Origin: Streptomyces sp. WMMC940
GTDB taxonomy: Bacteria; Actinomycetota; Actinomycetes; Streptomycetales; Streptomycetaceae
DNA: 64,000 nt
NCBI RefSeq assembly: GCF_027460265.1
Contig: NZ_JAPZBC010000001.1
Span: 2,569,501 to 2,633,500, forward strand
Direction: 5' to 3'
Positions 8,892 through 18,827 of this stretch are shown piece after piece (position 1 is the first letter of the stretch; each line of letters opens with the position of its first letter). The translations under genes and the position numbers were made by a program. The notes under the pieces are model-generated. The model saw nothing but the letters and a program-made list of their open reading frames with translations, was not told where the DNA came from and ran no database searches.

Positions 8892-10775
8892 ACTCGGCGT
8901 TTCGCCCTTGAACGCGGCCGCCAGGTCAGCCCCGGCGCCGGGATTCATGTTGGCCTCGGTAAATTCGTCGTCCTTCGACGGCTGCGGGCCCGCGACGTTG
9001 GCGTGGAAGTGCTCGACGATGATCTGCACTTTCTGGCTGACGTTCGTCGGGTGGAGCTGAACCCACCTCATCAGCCCCTTGCGGGCGGCGGCCTCCTCGA
9101 CCTCGCTTCCATCACTGGTCTCGGCCTTGCCGGCGATCTTCAGCGCAGTGTCGTAGGACTGATAGCCCTTGAGGACGTCGAGGATGTAGCCCTCCTCGAT
9201 CGCCTGCTTCATCGAGTACAGGTGGAACTCGCGCGGCTTACCGTCGGGGCCCTTGCGGCCGAACAGCTCGAGGGTCTTGTTCTTCGGCGTCGCGGTGAAC
9301 GCGAAGTACGAGATGTTCTCCGATTCGGCCCGCTCGGTCATCTCCGAGGCCAGCACCGACTCCACATCGACATCCCCGCCCTCCTCGATCTCCTTGAGCT
9401 CCTCGGCCGTCAGTACCTGCTTCAGCTTCGAGGAGATCTGCCCCGACTGAGATGAATGCGCCTCATCAGCGATCACGGCGAATCGCTTGCCCTTCAGGCT
9501 GGCGTCGGTCCGGATCTCTTCCAGCGCGTGCGGGAAGGTCTGCACTGTCACCGCGATGATGCGCTCGCCACTCTTCAACGCCTGCGCCAGCAGACCCGAC
9601 TTCGACTTCGCGCCGGCCTTGCGGACGTCCTCGGGGCTGATCGTCGCGACAATCTTCTTGTTCCCGTCGATCTGCCGGATCGCGTCCTGCAGCTGGGAGT
9701 CGAGCACGGTACGGTCCACGACCACGATGACGGAGTCGAAGACCTTCTTGTCTTCGGCATCATGCAGTCGAGCCAGCCCGTGGGCGGTCCAGGCGATGGT
9801 GTTCGTCTTTCCTGACCCGGCCGAGTGCTCGATCAAGTACCGGTGCCCGACACCCTCCTCCCTCACTGCAGCGACGATGCTCGTGACGGCTTCCCACTGA
9901 TGGAAGCGCGGGAAGAGCATGCTCGTACGCCGCACCGAGGTGCCGGTGGTGACGTCCCACTCCTCCTTGGTCTGCACGATCATCAGCCGCCCGATGACGT
10001 TCAGCCAAGCGTGCTTCTCCCAGACGCGTTCCCACAGGTACGCCGTCGCCGACCTGTCGCCCGCGCCAGGCGGGTTGCCGGCACCACTGTCGAAACCGAC
10101 GTTGAACGGAAGGAAGTGGGTCTTGTCCCCCTCCAGCTTCGTGGTCATGGCCGCTAGACCGTTGGAGACCGCGAAGTGCACCAGCGCCCGGTGACCGAAC
10201 GACAGCAGCGGCTCCGGGCGCCCGTTCGTCAACGGATTGCGGTCCTGCTTGTACTGGTTGATCGCCTCGTCCAGCGACTGGGTGAAGTCGGTCTTCAGCT
10301 CCACCGTGGCCACCGGGAGCCCGTTGACGAAGAACACCAGGTCGATGGTGCGCTGATCAGCGGTCGAGAAGTGCACCTGCCGCACCACCCGCACCCGCAT
10401 CGCCTCGAAATGCGACACGGTGGTCGCGTTGAGCGAGGTATCGGGGCGGAACTGCGCCATCTTCAAGCGGCCGCCACCGATGTACTGAACCCCGTTGCGC
10501 AGGATGTTCAGCATCCCGCCGCCGTGCTCAAGCGGCTTGTCCAACGCTGCGGTCAGCACGTCAAGGAACTTCGCCTGCGACCCCGCCGCCTTCAGCGCCT
10601 TCTCGTACGCCGTCTTCTGCGTCGCCTCCAGCCAGGCGAACAGATCCGCCGGGAACAGCGCCCGCTCGCGGTCGTACTCACCACCGTCGCGGTCGTTCAC
10701 CGAGTACAGCCAGCCGCGCGCCTCGAGGTACTCGCAAATCTCCTTCTCGAAGACCGCCTCGTTGTGGTCGGCCAT
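8730..10775 (-). pseudogene. hsdR: Type I restriction subunit R, truncated at the C-terminus with an internal deletion
   Basis: The translocase/nuclease subunit of a type I restriction enzyme. It starts MADHNEAVFEKEICEYL at ATG 10775, overlapping the hsdS stop (TAATG). Nuclease motif VATVELKTDF, Walker A EHSAGSGKTNT, DEAD-type IADEAHSSQSG and motif III FTATPKNKT are all intact. After EHFHANVA the text jumps to GPQPSKDDEFTEANMNPG: about 45 residues that normally lie between (the TGSRKEAVRY-type segment) are missing. Homology then ends near 8892-8905 and the rest of the frame is merely antisense to the PIN toxin. The second RecA lobe and the HsdM-binding C-terminus (around 300 residues) are gone, so no function is expected. 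Confidence 0.85.
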
Positions 10776-11350
10776 TACGCCGCCTCTCGTACGTCGATCT
10801 GTCCTGTCACGGCCGCCGTGATCAGTGCCGATCGGCGTTCCTTTGAGAGTTCGATGAACCGTGCGGCCTCCTCGATGAGCATGTCGATTTTCGAGGTCTC
10901 CTCGTCCAGGCATTCGACGATGCGGCGCTGCTCGTCGAGCGGTGGAAGTGGGGTGCGGAAGGCTTTCAGATCTCCCATGCCGATGGTTCGGATGGTTGAT
11001 CCGTTCTGGAACGAGTCGAAGAAGGGTTGCATCGCATCTTCAAACAAGACCCAGAGGTACTCGGGGTCCAGATCTGGTCCGCACACCCATGCCGCGAAGT
11101 GTTGCGACGTCGCCATCGGAACGCCCATGATCGCCGTACGACCCACAGTCGCGTCTCGCGAGAGGACGACAGTCCGTGCCGGGAGAAGGCGGGCGGAGCT
11201 GTTAGCAATCCCGGCATCACTGATGCGCTGAGCCGTTTCGTGCGAGCCGTCGCAGGATCGTGAACGGGAGGACCACTGTCCCGTACTGGTTGGGGCGATA
11301 GGGGCCCCGAAGTTGGTCAGCGATAGACCAGATGAAGCTACCGAGCGCGC
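10775..11350 (-). pseudogene. hsdS: Type I specificity subunit S, C-terminal fragment
   Basis: Only the second target-recognition domain and the C-terminal conserved helix remain. Recognisable stretches are [46 protein letters not shown] and, at the end, PLPPLDEQRRIVECLDEETS and ITAAVTGQIDVREAA, which is the standard HsdS tail. The frame is open to a stop at 11351-11353, but homology fades before about 11260 and there is no proper start; a GTG at 11146 would give a 123-residue stump. The first TRD and the whole hsdM gene are absent. Confidence 0.8.
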
Positions 11351-11922
11351 TCACAAGTTCCTCACGAGAATCGTCTAGCAGTGCCGATCACTTTGCCAGA
11401 GCCAGCAGTCGCCGTCCCACGGTTCAGCCACTCACCAGAGCCGAACCCAGCACCGGCACCACATCCACGTCCCAGCACAATCCCAGCACCGTACGGATGA
11501 CCAGGGATGACGACAGGTGACGAGGGGTCAGCTATCCCAGTACCATCCCAGCACGGGAAAAAACCAAGGGCCCGACCCCGAAGAGCCGAGCCCTCCCTGA
11601 CCTGCATGTTTGCCAGATCAGCGACGTGATGGTATATCACCCGCTACACATTGAAGCGGAACATCGAGGACAGCGCTGTCACCTGCACTGATCGCCCATC
11701 GCGGGGCGCGATCCAGCGCGGATCCAGCATAGGGGCGGAAACTATGCCGGCTCATTCGAAGGCGGCCCGGATCGGCTACCGATCTTCGGTGGGCGCGGCG
11801 TCGAGGGCCGCGTAACCAGCGCACGCCGCAGAAACGCTGAGTCTTCCCACCCGAGGCGATTGTCGTGGATGAGCCCGCCGGGCCCCCGATCGCCGGACTC
11901 GACATGTCGATAAGAGGTCGCG
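11351..11922. other. Gene-free stretch with element-end motifs
   Basis: No convincing gene. It holds repeated blocks of the form CCCAGCACaATCCCAGCAC (about 11473-11492) and CCCAGTACCATCCCAGCACGGG (about 11535-11556), related to 8071-8092, and the right copy of the 17-bp repeat. A minus-strand frame (11742-11933) containing LGWEDSAFLRRAL may be a fragment of a lost protein, but I cannot name it. Confidence 0.5.
11646..11662 (+). repeat. 17-bp direct repeat, right copy (candidate attachment-site scar)
   Basis: The sequence is identical to 8014-8030 and in the same orientation, here preceded by a CT that restores the reverse-complement stop codon (VEFRFNV followed by TAG on the minus strand). 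The 3.6 kb between the copies carries the second TA module and the hsdR/hsdS remnants. Confidence 0.5.
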
Positions 11923-13347
11923 TCAGCGCTCACGGCGCAGTGAGATCCGTACGTTCTTGTCCTCGTCGCGGGTGACGAAGAGGCCCGAGCCGTTCACGCT
12001 GGTGTATTGAGGGATGTCGATGCCCGCGCCGAGGACCTTCGGCTCACCGGTACCGGTGGTGAGGGCGAGCTGGGCGACAACCGGTTCGATGTCGCTGGTG
12101 GCCGAGTCTTCTTGGACCGCCCCGTAGGCCGTGCCGTCGTCTCGGATCGAGCCGAGCACGATGGTCTTGCGGTTGCCGTCACTGTCCAGGCAGATCCCCT
12201 TCTTCCGTTCCAGGTCGAAGGCCACGGGACCGGCGGCCAGATAGCGGCCCGAGGGCGAGGCGACCACCGGATAGTCACGGGCCGCATCGAACTGCTGTGC
12301 TCCGTCGTATCCGCATTCCATTCGGGCCTGGATCCTGCCCGTACGCAGGTCGTGCACCGACCAGACTGGGTCGACGTCCGCCCCGTACTTTCCGCCCCTG
12401 CTCCACCGGGCGAGAAGACGGCCGTCCCCTACGCCGTACACATCGCCGTTCCAGGTACCCAGCAGGCCGGACCGTGCGTCGACGCCGTCCGGCCGGACGT
12501 CGTCACTGAACCAGCGGCCCGGCACGCCGAAGCCTCCCCTGCCCATAGCCACCAGTGGACCAACCTCACTGGCCGCCATGACGCGAGTGTTGGGGCAGGC
12601 CACCACCTCGTCGCACTGGGGCAGCAGACTCTCGGGGTCCTTGTACGGGGTGACCGTGCCGGTCGCCACGTCCACCGCATGTGACCAGCGCGGGTACATG
12701 CCGTCCTCACCCCATGCGACCAGCAGCCGCCCGCCCTCTGCCCGCACCCGTACCTCGCCCGGATCAGCCGACACCGGCACGTCGACCTCCCGAAGCGGCT
12801 TCACCGACGAGCCCGAAGCATCCGCCGGATACACTGCCAGCCGCACCACCTCGGTGCCCTCGTGCAGGTCGTCCTTGCCACGCATGCCATGCGCATACGC
12901 GACCACATAGGCACGGCCGTCCTGCTCCACACCCGTCACATCGGGAATCTCCGCGGACTCGCCACTCTCGGGATTGCCCTCCGCACCCTCCACTGGCGTC
13001 GGCGGGTTCCACGGAGCAGAAGCCCAGCGGACCTGACCGCTGTCCGCCGACCTGACCTTCACCGTGTAACCCCCGGAAGCCGCGTACATCATGGCGACCG
13101 TCTCCGACCGCGGTACCACCGCGACGGGCAGCGTCCCCACGGATTCGGGCACCCAGGCGAGCGTCTCATCCCAGCCCTTGGCTCCGTCGTAGGCCGACGG
13201 CACACTCAACTTGGCCAAAGGCTTCGCCGCGGACGTCGCATCCGGTCCGCCGCCCCCACCCTTCGTGCCCGTACTGCCCGAACTGCTGCAGCCAGCCACC
13301 ACGGCTGCCGCCAGCACAGCCCCGGCCATCGTCCTCGCCGCCCGCAT
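11923..13347 (-). CDS. Lipoprotein, beta-propeller-like, function unknown
   Basis: Exported lipoprotein of 474 residues. The signal sequence MRAARTMAGAVLAAAVVAGC ends in a lipobox (VVAGC), followed by a Ser/Gly linker. The rest is rich in repeated beta-type segments with GRLLVAWGEDG, DGRLLARWSRGG and SGRYLAAGPVAFD, resembling a PQQ/WD-like propeller, but without a catalytic signature. I chose the ATG at 13347 so that the signal peptide begins with MRAAR; the upstream in-frame GTG/ATG at 13377 adds a non-hydrophobic MLDRREGQRG. It may belong to the transfer-cell-surface set that follows, but nothing in the sequence proves it. Confidence 0.75.
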   Translation of the reverse strand: MRAARTMAGAVLAAAVVAGCSSSGSTGTKGGGGGPDATSAAKPLAKLSVPSAYDGAKGWDETLAWVPESVGTLPVAVVPRSETVAMMYAASGGYTVKVRSADSGQVRWASAPWNPPTPVEGAEGNPESGESAEIPDVTGVEQDGRAYVVAYAHGMRGKDDLHEGTEVVRLAVYPADASGSSVKPLREVDVPVSADPGEVRVRAEGGRLLVAWGEDGMYPRWSHAVDVATGTVTPYKDPESLLPQCDEVVACPNTRVMAASEVGPLVAMGRGGFGVPGRWFSDDVRPDGVDARSGLLGTWNGDVYGVGDGRLLARWSRGGKYGADVDPVWSVHDLRTGRIQARMECGYDGAQQFDAARDYPVVASPSGRYLAAGPVAFDLERKKGICLDSDGNRKTIVLGSIRDDGTAYGAVQEDSATSDIEPVVAQLALTTGTGEPKVLGAGIDIPQYTSVNGSGLFVTRDEDKNVRISLRRER

Positions 13348-13739
13348 GCCTCGCTGCCCCTCCCGACGATCAAGCATCGGCCGACGCTACCAACCACCCG
13401 AGGCCCCGTCAGGGGCCCTGGCCGGATCCGCTTTGTTGCCGCCCCCCGCCCCAGCAGCAAATAGGCAGCATGAGGTGGGAGTTACCTCCGCGTCCTCACT
13501 GGATACGAATGGCCGAAACAGGGTCATAGCCCCGACCAGCATCGGCACGGCGTAAGCCAATGTCCGCCCACGTAGTGTGGAGCCACGCGCGTCGCCTGCT
13601 GCGACATGGCGGGATCTCGTTGCGCAGGACGACGCAATCCGTGCAGATCCTTGCGCCTGGGCGGGGAGCGGTTGATGGCACCGGGCCTACGGGTAGGACA
13701 CGATCGTTCTACGCACCGTAGCCTCTCTGGCGCCCACCG
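13348..13739. other. Intergenic region without recognisable gene
   Basis: About 390 bp between two minus-strand genes. No reading frame with normal codon use and no strong hairpin was found. It could contain the promoter of the lipoprotein gene. Confidence 0.4.
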
Positions 13740-14123
13740 TCATCGCTTGAAAGGGCTTTCCACCCACAGCATCGGATCCGACGGCTCCAGAGGAAGCGGC
13801 GGGTGTGGATAGGGGGTGTGCCCATCGGTGGGGGAGCATGCCGAGAAGGGACCGGTGTCGGCGTCCATTAGGGCATTCAGATGGGGATCGCAGTGATAGA
13901 GCCACCACGTCGACATGCCGAGATTCTCGTCCAGGCGCAGATGCTCCCAGGCCCGCCATATCGCGTCGAGCCGGGAGATGGCCTCGGCGTGCTTCCACCA
14001 CGCCGGGCACCACGTCAGCATGGTGCCGTTGACACGCCGACGGATCATCTGAGCGAGGTAGTCGGTGACGAACTCGTCCAAGGAGGAGAAGACCGGCTCG
14101 GGCTCGTCCAACGAGTCACTCAC
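13740..14123 (-). CDS. DUF4913-like protein linked to the coupling protein
   Basis: A 127-residue soluble protein. The core WCPAWWKHAEAISRLDAIWRAWEHLR and the later STWWLYHCDPHLNALMD fit DUF4913, a family repeatedly found in Streptomyces conjugative elements. GTG 14123 overlaps the stop of the coupling-protein gene by 4 nt (GTGA), so the two are translationally coupled. The function is unknown; position suggests an accessory to the coupling protein. A protein of similar flavour is at 37422-37943. Confidence 0.78.
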   Translation of the reverse strand: MSDSLDEPEPVFSSLDEFVTDYLAQMIRRRVNGTMLTWCPAWWKHAEAISRLDAIWRAWEHLRLDENLGMSTWWLYHCDPHLNALMDADTGPFSACSPTDGHTPYPHPPLPLEPSDPMLWVESPFKR

Positions 14124-15865
14124 GGCCGCACCCCTGGATCGTGCGCCGCCAGAGAGGCGCGGACAGCCTCGGCATGGGCTGACTCCCACCATGGGACAGT
14201 CTCGACGAGAACGGGCTGAGTGCCGGAAGCCAGCACCAGGGCACGTCCGGGAGGCATGGCCCCCAGATCGGCCACGTCCAATACCCGCTCGCGGCGCGAG
14301 GTGTGGCTGGTAGAGCGGTTGGCGAACAGTCCCATACCCTGCTGGGCGGGCTGGTAGGAGACCGAGACGGTCTCGGCCTCGAACTCCCCGGCAAGCTGGG
14401 ACAGATCGTTGAGAAACCGAGTGTCGGAGACGCCGCCGCCGTACACCCGGATGTTGGCCGCTGACCAGAGCTTCTCCATCCCCTTCTCGCCCCAGACCTC
14501 GATTCCCTGGGCCCAGGACTGGAGGATCGTCATGAGGATGATGCCGCGCGAGCCGTAGTGGGAGTACAGGTCGGGAAGGTCTGCCCAGCGGCAGACGTTG
14601 GCCGCCTCGTCGAGCACCCCGAGCAGGGGGACCTGAAGCCGCCCCCCGGGCTGGAGGGTCGCCGCCTCTTCCGCAGCCTCCACGACGGCGACGGTCAGCG
14701 CCGTCACAAGCGGCCCCGCGGAGTCCTTGCCCTCGCGGGAGAGGGAGTACAGCGTGCCGAGATCGTCGCGGACGAAATCGGCGGGGGCGAACTCAGGCCG
14801 CTTGGCCAGGCCGCTGCCCTGGGTGATCCACGGATGCACGGCCGGGTTCACCAGGCAGGACGCCATCTGCATCGCGGTGCCATAGATGCCGCCGCGTTGC
14901 TTTTCTGGCGCGGTGACCACGCCTTCGACGGAATCTGCGGCGAGGGCATGGCCGTGTGTACGCAGGATACGTACGGGGGCGCCGTCCTTCGGCCTGGTCA
15001 ACCAGGTGTAGACCTGAGTGATGGGCGCCTTGGACTCGGCTGCCGCGAGCAGGAGGTTGGCGAGGAGGTCTTGGCCGGCTGGCTCGAAGAACGCATCGGT
15101 CTTGGCTCCGCTGTCGCGTGACCCGAGGGCGAAGTGAGAGGCCATCTTGCGGGCCTTGGAGACATCGGTGACATAAGACAGCGGATTCCACCACCATGTG
15201 GGGGGCTCTCCCGCGCGGCCTTGCGGGTCGAACACCCACACCTTGCCCATGGCCTCCCGTACGCCTCGAGTGGCATCGACGACGTCTCGTTTGTTGGATG
15301 TGACCAGCACTGATCCGGGGGCGTCGCAAATGGCCGGGATGGCACGTCGGGTCGTCTTGCCGGTACGCGGGCCCCATATGTCTATGTGCATGTCCTCAAA
15401 GCTGCCGTACAGCGGACGACCGCCGGTGAGCGTGCGGCCGATGAACACACCGGGCTGGTCGGCCTTCGTCCCGAGGCGAGCCGCCGTCGCAGCCGCGCCG
15501 GCCGCACTGAGTTTGTCGAGATCCTTTCCGCGGCCCAGGTGGCGTGCCGTGCGGTCGATCTTCGGCCTCGCGTTCTGGCTGAGCACGGCCCGGATGACAA
15601 CGACAGCAACGAGGAGTACGAGCAGACCCTCGGCGGCGGCAACAACGGTAGCCCCTGCGCCTGGCCAGTGAGCGGATCCGGTGACCAGCCCGAGGGCGTA
15701 AGCGAACGGATTAGCGGGAGGGCTCTCCGCACCAGTCAGCTCGGCTCCGGCGGCAGCTGCTCCCCAGCAGCCAACGACTCCGAGCACGAGCGTGAGCAGA
15801 GTGCCGAGGAAGAGGAAGGGGCCGATCTCCGAGGAAGGCCCTCGCTTTCCTTCCGTGGCGGTCAT
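14120..15865 (-). CDS. Type IV coupling protein (TraG/VirD4-like ATPase)
   Basis: An inner-membrane ATPase of 581 residues that would deliver the relaxase-DNA complex to the secretion channel. Two N-terminal helices (about residues 13-40 and 73-93) precede the RecA-like domain. Walker A is GPRTGKTTR, Walker B LLGVLDEAANVC, and the TraG/VirD4 hallmark YSHYGSRGIILMTILQSW follows. ATG 15865 has GCAGGTGG in front and overlaps the upstream ATPase gene (ATGA); GTG 15874 is the alternative. Actinobacterial elements usually use a single FtsK-like TraB, so a TraG-type coupling protein marks a T4SS route. Confidence 0.92.
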   Translation of the reverse strand: MTATEGKRGPSSEIGPFLFLGTLLTLVLGVVGCWGAAAAGAELTGAESPPANPFAYALGLVTGSAHWPGAGATVVAAAEGLLVLLVAVVVIRAVLSQNARPKIDRTARHLGRGKDLDKLSAAGAAATAARLGTKADQPGVFIGRTLTGGRPLYGSFEDMHIDIWGPRTGKTTRRAIPAICDAPGSVLVTSNKRDVVDATRGVREAMGKVWVFDPQGRAGEPPTWWWNPLSYVTDVSKARKMASHFALGSRDSGAKTDAFFEPAGQDLLANLLLAAAESKAPITQVYTWLTRPKDGAPVRILRTHGHALAADSVEGVVTAPEKQRGGIYGTAMQMASCLVNPAVHPWITQGSGLAKRPEFAPADFVRDDLGTLYSLSREGKDSAGPLVTALTVAVVEAAEEAATLQPGGRLQVPLLGVLDEAANVCRWADLPDLYSHYGSRGIILMTILQSWAQGIEVWGEKGMEKLWSAANIRVYGGGVSDTRFLNDLSQLAGEFEAETVSVSYQPAQQGMGLFANRSTSHTSRRERVLDVADLGAMPPGRALVLASGTQPVLVETVPWWESAHAEAVRASLAAHDPGVRP

Positions 15866-17313
15866 GTCGTCCACCTGCGGTTGGTGTCGTTGATCGATAG
15901 CTCGGCGTCGGTGAGCTCCACCTGCAGCGGAATGCCGGGCCGTCCGCCCACCTTGATGAGGAACTTGCCACGTCCGGGAGGCGGTGCCTCGCGCCCGGCG
16001 AGGGAGTCCCAGGCTGGCGGAGTCGACCAGCCGGTGATCATCTCTTGTTCGACATGCGACATCGCGACGACCTGGTTGAGATCAGGCATTTCCGCGCCCG
16101 GAAGCCCACCGCAGATCACCATGCCTGCACGTTCGACAAAGCCCTTGGCCTTCATCCTGTCCTCCTCCGCCGGCAGCGCCAGCAGGTCGGACATGGTGTG
16201 GGTGATCATGGCCATGCCGACACCGCGTTGCCGGTTGAGGCGGGTGAGGGCGTCGACGCGGTCGACCAAGCCCCGCCCGGCCCGCAGCACGCGCCAGAGC
16301 TCGTCGAGGATCACGAAGTAGTGCTTCTGCTGCTCGAGTCCGGCGTCGGCGAGAGCTTGGGCGGCCGCGACCGAGCTGAATCCGTAGGTCCAGCAGGCCA
16401 GCAGGGCGGCAGCCTGCAGGAGCACTTCGGAATCGTCGATGGAGGACACGTCGAAACAGACAGGCCGGTCGGTGTGCATGGGGACCGAAGTGGGATGGGC
16501 GAACATGTCGCCGAGCCGTCCCTGTCCGAGGAGCCCGGTGAGGGACGACTCCAGCGGCTCGGTGATGTCGCGATAGCGGCTGAGGCTGCCGCGGTCGAGG
16601 GCGACGGAGCGCACGAACTCGGGGGCGTCCTTGATGACCTGTAGCAGGTCGGCCATGACGGGAGTGCCGCTGTGCCGTTCGTCGAGGACTTTGAGGGCAG
16701 CCGCGAGGAGTGTCTCCTCACGGTCTGTGGGGGGTTCGCCGCGCAGGATGGTCAGCAGGGCGGAGACGGCGTTGAGCCGGCGGCCGTGGGCGTCTGCGAT
16801 GATGGCGCGGCGTGCCTCGCCGGTCAGGCGGGCCGCTGCCGAGGTGGCGATGGAGGTGTCCAGCGGGTTGAGGTAGCCACGACCTCGGCCAAGGGTGATG
16901 ACCTGGCCGCCGAGCGCGTGGATGAGATCGACGTAGTCGGGTTTCAGATCCCCGAAAACCATGGGGTGGACGCCGTACCCCGCCAAGCCGAGTGCTTGGC
17001 GGCGTACGACCGTGCTCTTGCCCAGTCCGGGCTTTCCCAGGACGAACGCCGAGGGGTTGAGGAGCAGGTTGGCACGCTGGAACCAACTGATCGGGTCGCA
17101 GCACACGGCCGCGCCCGAGATCAGGTTGCGGCCGAGCGGAACTCCGACCATAGGGGTGCCGGAGCCGGCGGCGAAAGGCCACAGCCCGCACACCTGGACT
17201 GTAGTACCGCGCCATTCGGGCGCGGCCTCGACATATGACGCCGCGCCCCCTCCTCGTCCCGGCCAGCCACGCCAACCCGGGCGACGCGGTCCGGAAGTCT
17301 TCTTCCCAGTCAT
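15862..17313 (-). CDS. VirB4-like conjugation ATPase
   Basis: A 483-residue ATPase likely to energise assembly of, or transport through, a type IV secretion channel. Walker A is VLGKPGLGKSTVVRRQ, Walker B HYFVILDELWRVLRAG, and arginine/glutamine motifs follow (RQRGVGMAMITHT). Family VirB4 proteins are about 800 residues with a long N-terminal domain. Here that part is absent, and the gene directly upstream (17328-18827) encodes a SCO6880-type protein without Walker motifs, so VirB4 looks split in two. ATG 17313 has GGAGGGGG about 8 nt upstream. Confidence 0.9.
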   Translation of the reverse strand: MTGKKTSGPRRPGWRGWPGRGGGAASYVEAAPEWRGTTVQVCGLWPFAAGSGTPMVGVPLGRNLISGAAVCCDPISWFQRANLLLNPSAFVLGKPGLGKSTVVRRQALGLAGYGVHPMVFGDLKPDYVDLIHALGGQVITLGRGRGYLNPLDTSIATSAAARLTGEARRAIIADAHGRRLNAVSALLTILRGEPPTDREETLLAAALKVLDERHSGTPVMADLLQVIKDAPEFVRSVALDRGSLSRYRDITEPLESSLTGLLGQGRLGDMFAHPTSVPMHTDRPVCFDVSSIDDSEVLLQAAALLACWTYGFSSVAAAQALADAGLEQQKHYFVILDELWRVLRAGRGLVDRVDALTRLNRQRGVGMAMITHTMSDLLALPAEEDRMKAKGFVERAGMVICGGLPGAEMPDLNQVVAMSHVEQEMITGWSTPPAWDSLAGREAPPPGRGKFLIKVGGRPGIPLQVELTDAELSINDTNRRWTT

Positions 17314-17327
17314 TGGCGGCCCCCTCC

Positions 17328-18827
17328 TCACATGGCGTCGCGTACCGCTTGCGGCACGCGCAGATGGTGAGGCAGCACGATTCCCAACGGCAGACCGGCG
17401 GCGAAGGCCGAGGCCTGGGAGCCGTACACACGGCGCAGCGCCACTCGGGCAGGAGCGGAGATGTTGCTGATCGCCGCTGCCGCACGCTCGAGTTCGTCCC
17501 GTTGGGTCACGGTCGCTGTGACGAGCATCCCGAAGCGGATGACGCCTGCTCCGGTTGCCTCTTCCCGCGCCGCCTGCTCTGCGGCACGCACGGCCACGGA
17601 GTCCCTCGCGTTCTCCACCTTGGCCTGCTGAGCCTTGAACAGCGCATCTTTGCGGTCTCGTTCGACGACGCGAGCGGCGGAGGCGGGATCGTGGGGACGG
17701 TAGAGCATGGTGACCCGCTTGCGGCTGATGTCAGGGTGCGGCAGCAGCAGGGAAGTCAGCACGGAGGAGAACACCTCTCCCCTGGGAGCCTCGCTCATAG
17801 ACCATGTGATGGAGAATGCACCATCGTGTCGGTAGTGGTCCCACGACTCCTCCGCAGCGATGGGACCGGCCTCGTCCCATGTGATCCCAGAGCCGCCCGA
17901 GCTCCGGGCTTCTTCCACCAGAACGGCGACAGACGGGTCGTAGGCCACGCGCACCGCCTCGGCGAGACCGGAGGCGGTCATCGGTGTGGCCGGGCCGGCG
18001 CCGGTCATGGACAGGTTGGAGGACAGGCCGGGCAGGCGTAGACCGATCTCCGCAGCCATGCCCTCGGCATCACGGCGCTTCTGCCCCGGCGCAGCCGCGC
18101 CCGAGTAGGTGAGCGCGACACGTGTAGTAAGCGTGGCGGAGCCGGCCGGATAGGTCTGGACGACCTCGCGCAGCACTGTCTGAGCGAGGTCGGGCGCCTG
18201 GGGGTCGATATTGCCGCTGACCTCACGCTCCAAGCGGATACCGGGGTCGGGGGCAGACTCGATCGTCACCGAACACCCCACCAGGTTCGGCTCGTAGGCC
18301 AGGGCCGCTAGCCATTGGCCCCAGTAGGCCACCCAGGTGTCAACCTGCTCGGTGTCAACGAGCGAGGCGCCGTCAGCGTCGCACTGCAGTACGGCGGTGT
18401 GGTGATTCACGGAGGGTATGGAAAGCAGGGCGAAGGGGCGGCCATGTGCATCGACAGCCTCGGTGAGCGTGGACTGGGCCGCGAGACCTGGAAGCTGGCA
18501 TGTGCCGTATTCGGTCCGGCCGAGCGGTCCCGACCGGTACACGTTCTTGCCGGTCTTGCGACCGTTACGGAAGGCGACACGGGCCGTGAAGCGCTGCAGC
18601 CCGTTGCGGCCGTGCGCATCCCTCAGCAACAGCGGCACGAGGGAGAGGCCTACGGCAACGGCGAAGCCCAAGGCGAGCCAGGTCGAGATGAGCATGGAGA
18701 TGACGACGAGCACCATGCCGCCGAGCAAAACCATCGTCCCGGCCATACCGAGTCCGTGGATACCGGGCGAGGTGGGCTTTCGCCAGTTGCCGTACGTACG
18801 CGGCCCGCTGATCTCACTTGCTGCCAC
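17328..18827 (-). CDS. SCO6880-family conjugation protein (VirB4 N-terminal partner)
   Basis: A membrane-associated protein of 499 residues. Two closely spaced helices (about residues 28-62: GMAGTMVLLGGMVLVVIS and LALGFAVAVGLSLVPLLL) resemble a PrgI/VirB3-like segment. A long soluble region follows with no nucleotide-binding motif. The SCO6880 family is found next to VirB4-like ATPases in actinobacterial T4SS loci, which matches the 15-nt spacing to the ATPase gene. GTG 18827 overlaps the upstream gene by 14 nt. The more distal start at 18863 lies deeper inside the upstream gene. Confidence 0.87.
   Translation of the reverse strand: MAASEISGPRTYGNWRKPTSPGIHGLGMAGTMVLLGGMVLVVISMLISTWLALGFAVAVGLSLVPLLLRDAHGRNGLQRFTARVAFRNGRKTGKNVYRSGPLGRTEYGTCQLPGLAAQSTLTEAVDAHGRPFALLSIPSVNHHTAVLQCDADGASLVDTEQVDTWVAYWGQWLAALAYEPNLVGCSVTIESAPDPGIRLEREVSGNIDPQAPDLAQTVLREVVQTYPAGSATLTTRVALTYSGAAAPGQKRRDAEGMAAEIGLRLPGLSSNLSMTGAGPATPMTASGLAEAVRVAYDPSVAVLVEEARSSGGSGITWDEAGPIAAEESWDHYRHDGAFSITWSMSEAPRGEVFSSVLTSLLLPHPDISRKRVTMLYRPHDPASAARVVERDRKDALFKAQQAKVENARDSVAVRAAEQAAREEATGAGVIRFGMLVTATVTQRDELERAAAAISNISAPARVALRRVYGSQASAFAAGLPLGIVLPHHLRVPQAVRDAM

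Noticed and set aside
8730..8905. The last ~55 codons of the hsdR frame as genuine HsdR C-terminus.
   Set aside because: They are the exact antisense of the PIN toxin and have no HsdR resemblance.
13740..14123. Start of the DUF4913-like gene at 14192.
   Set aside because: The extension (MVGVSPCRGCPRLSGG) lies inside the coupling-protein gene; GTG 14123 forms the usual GTGA overlap.
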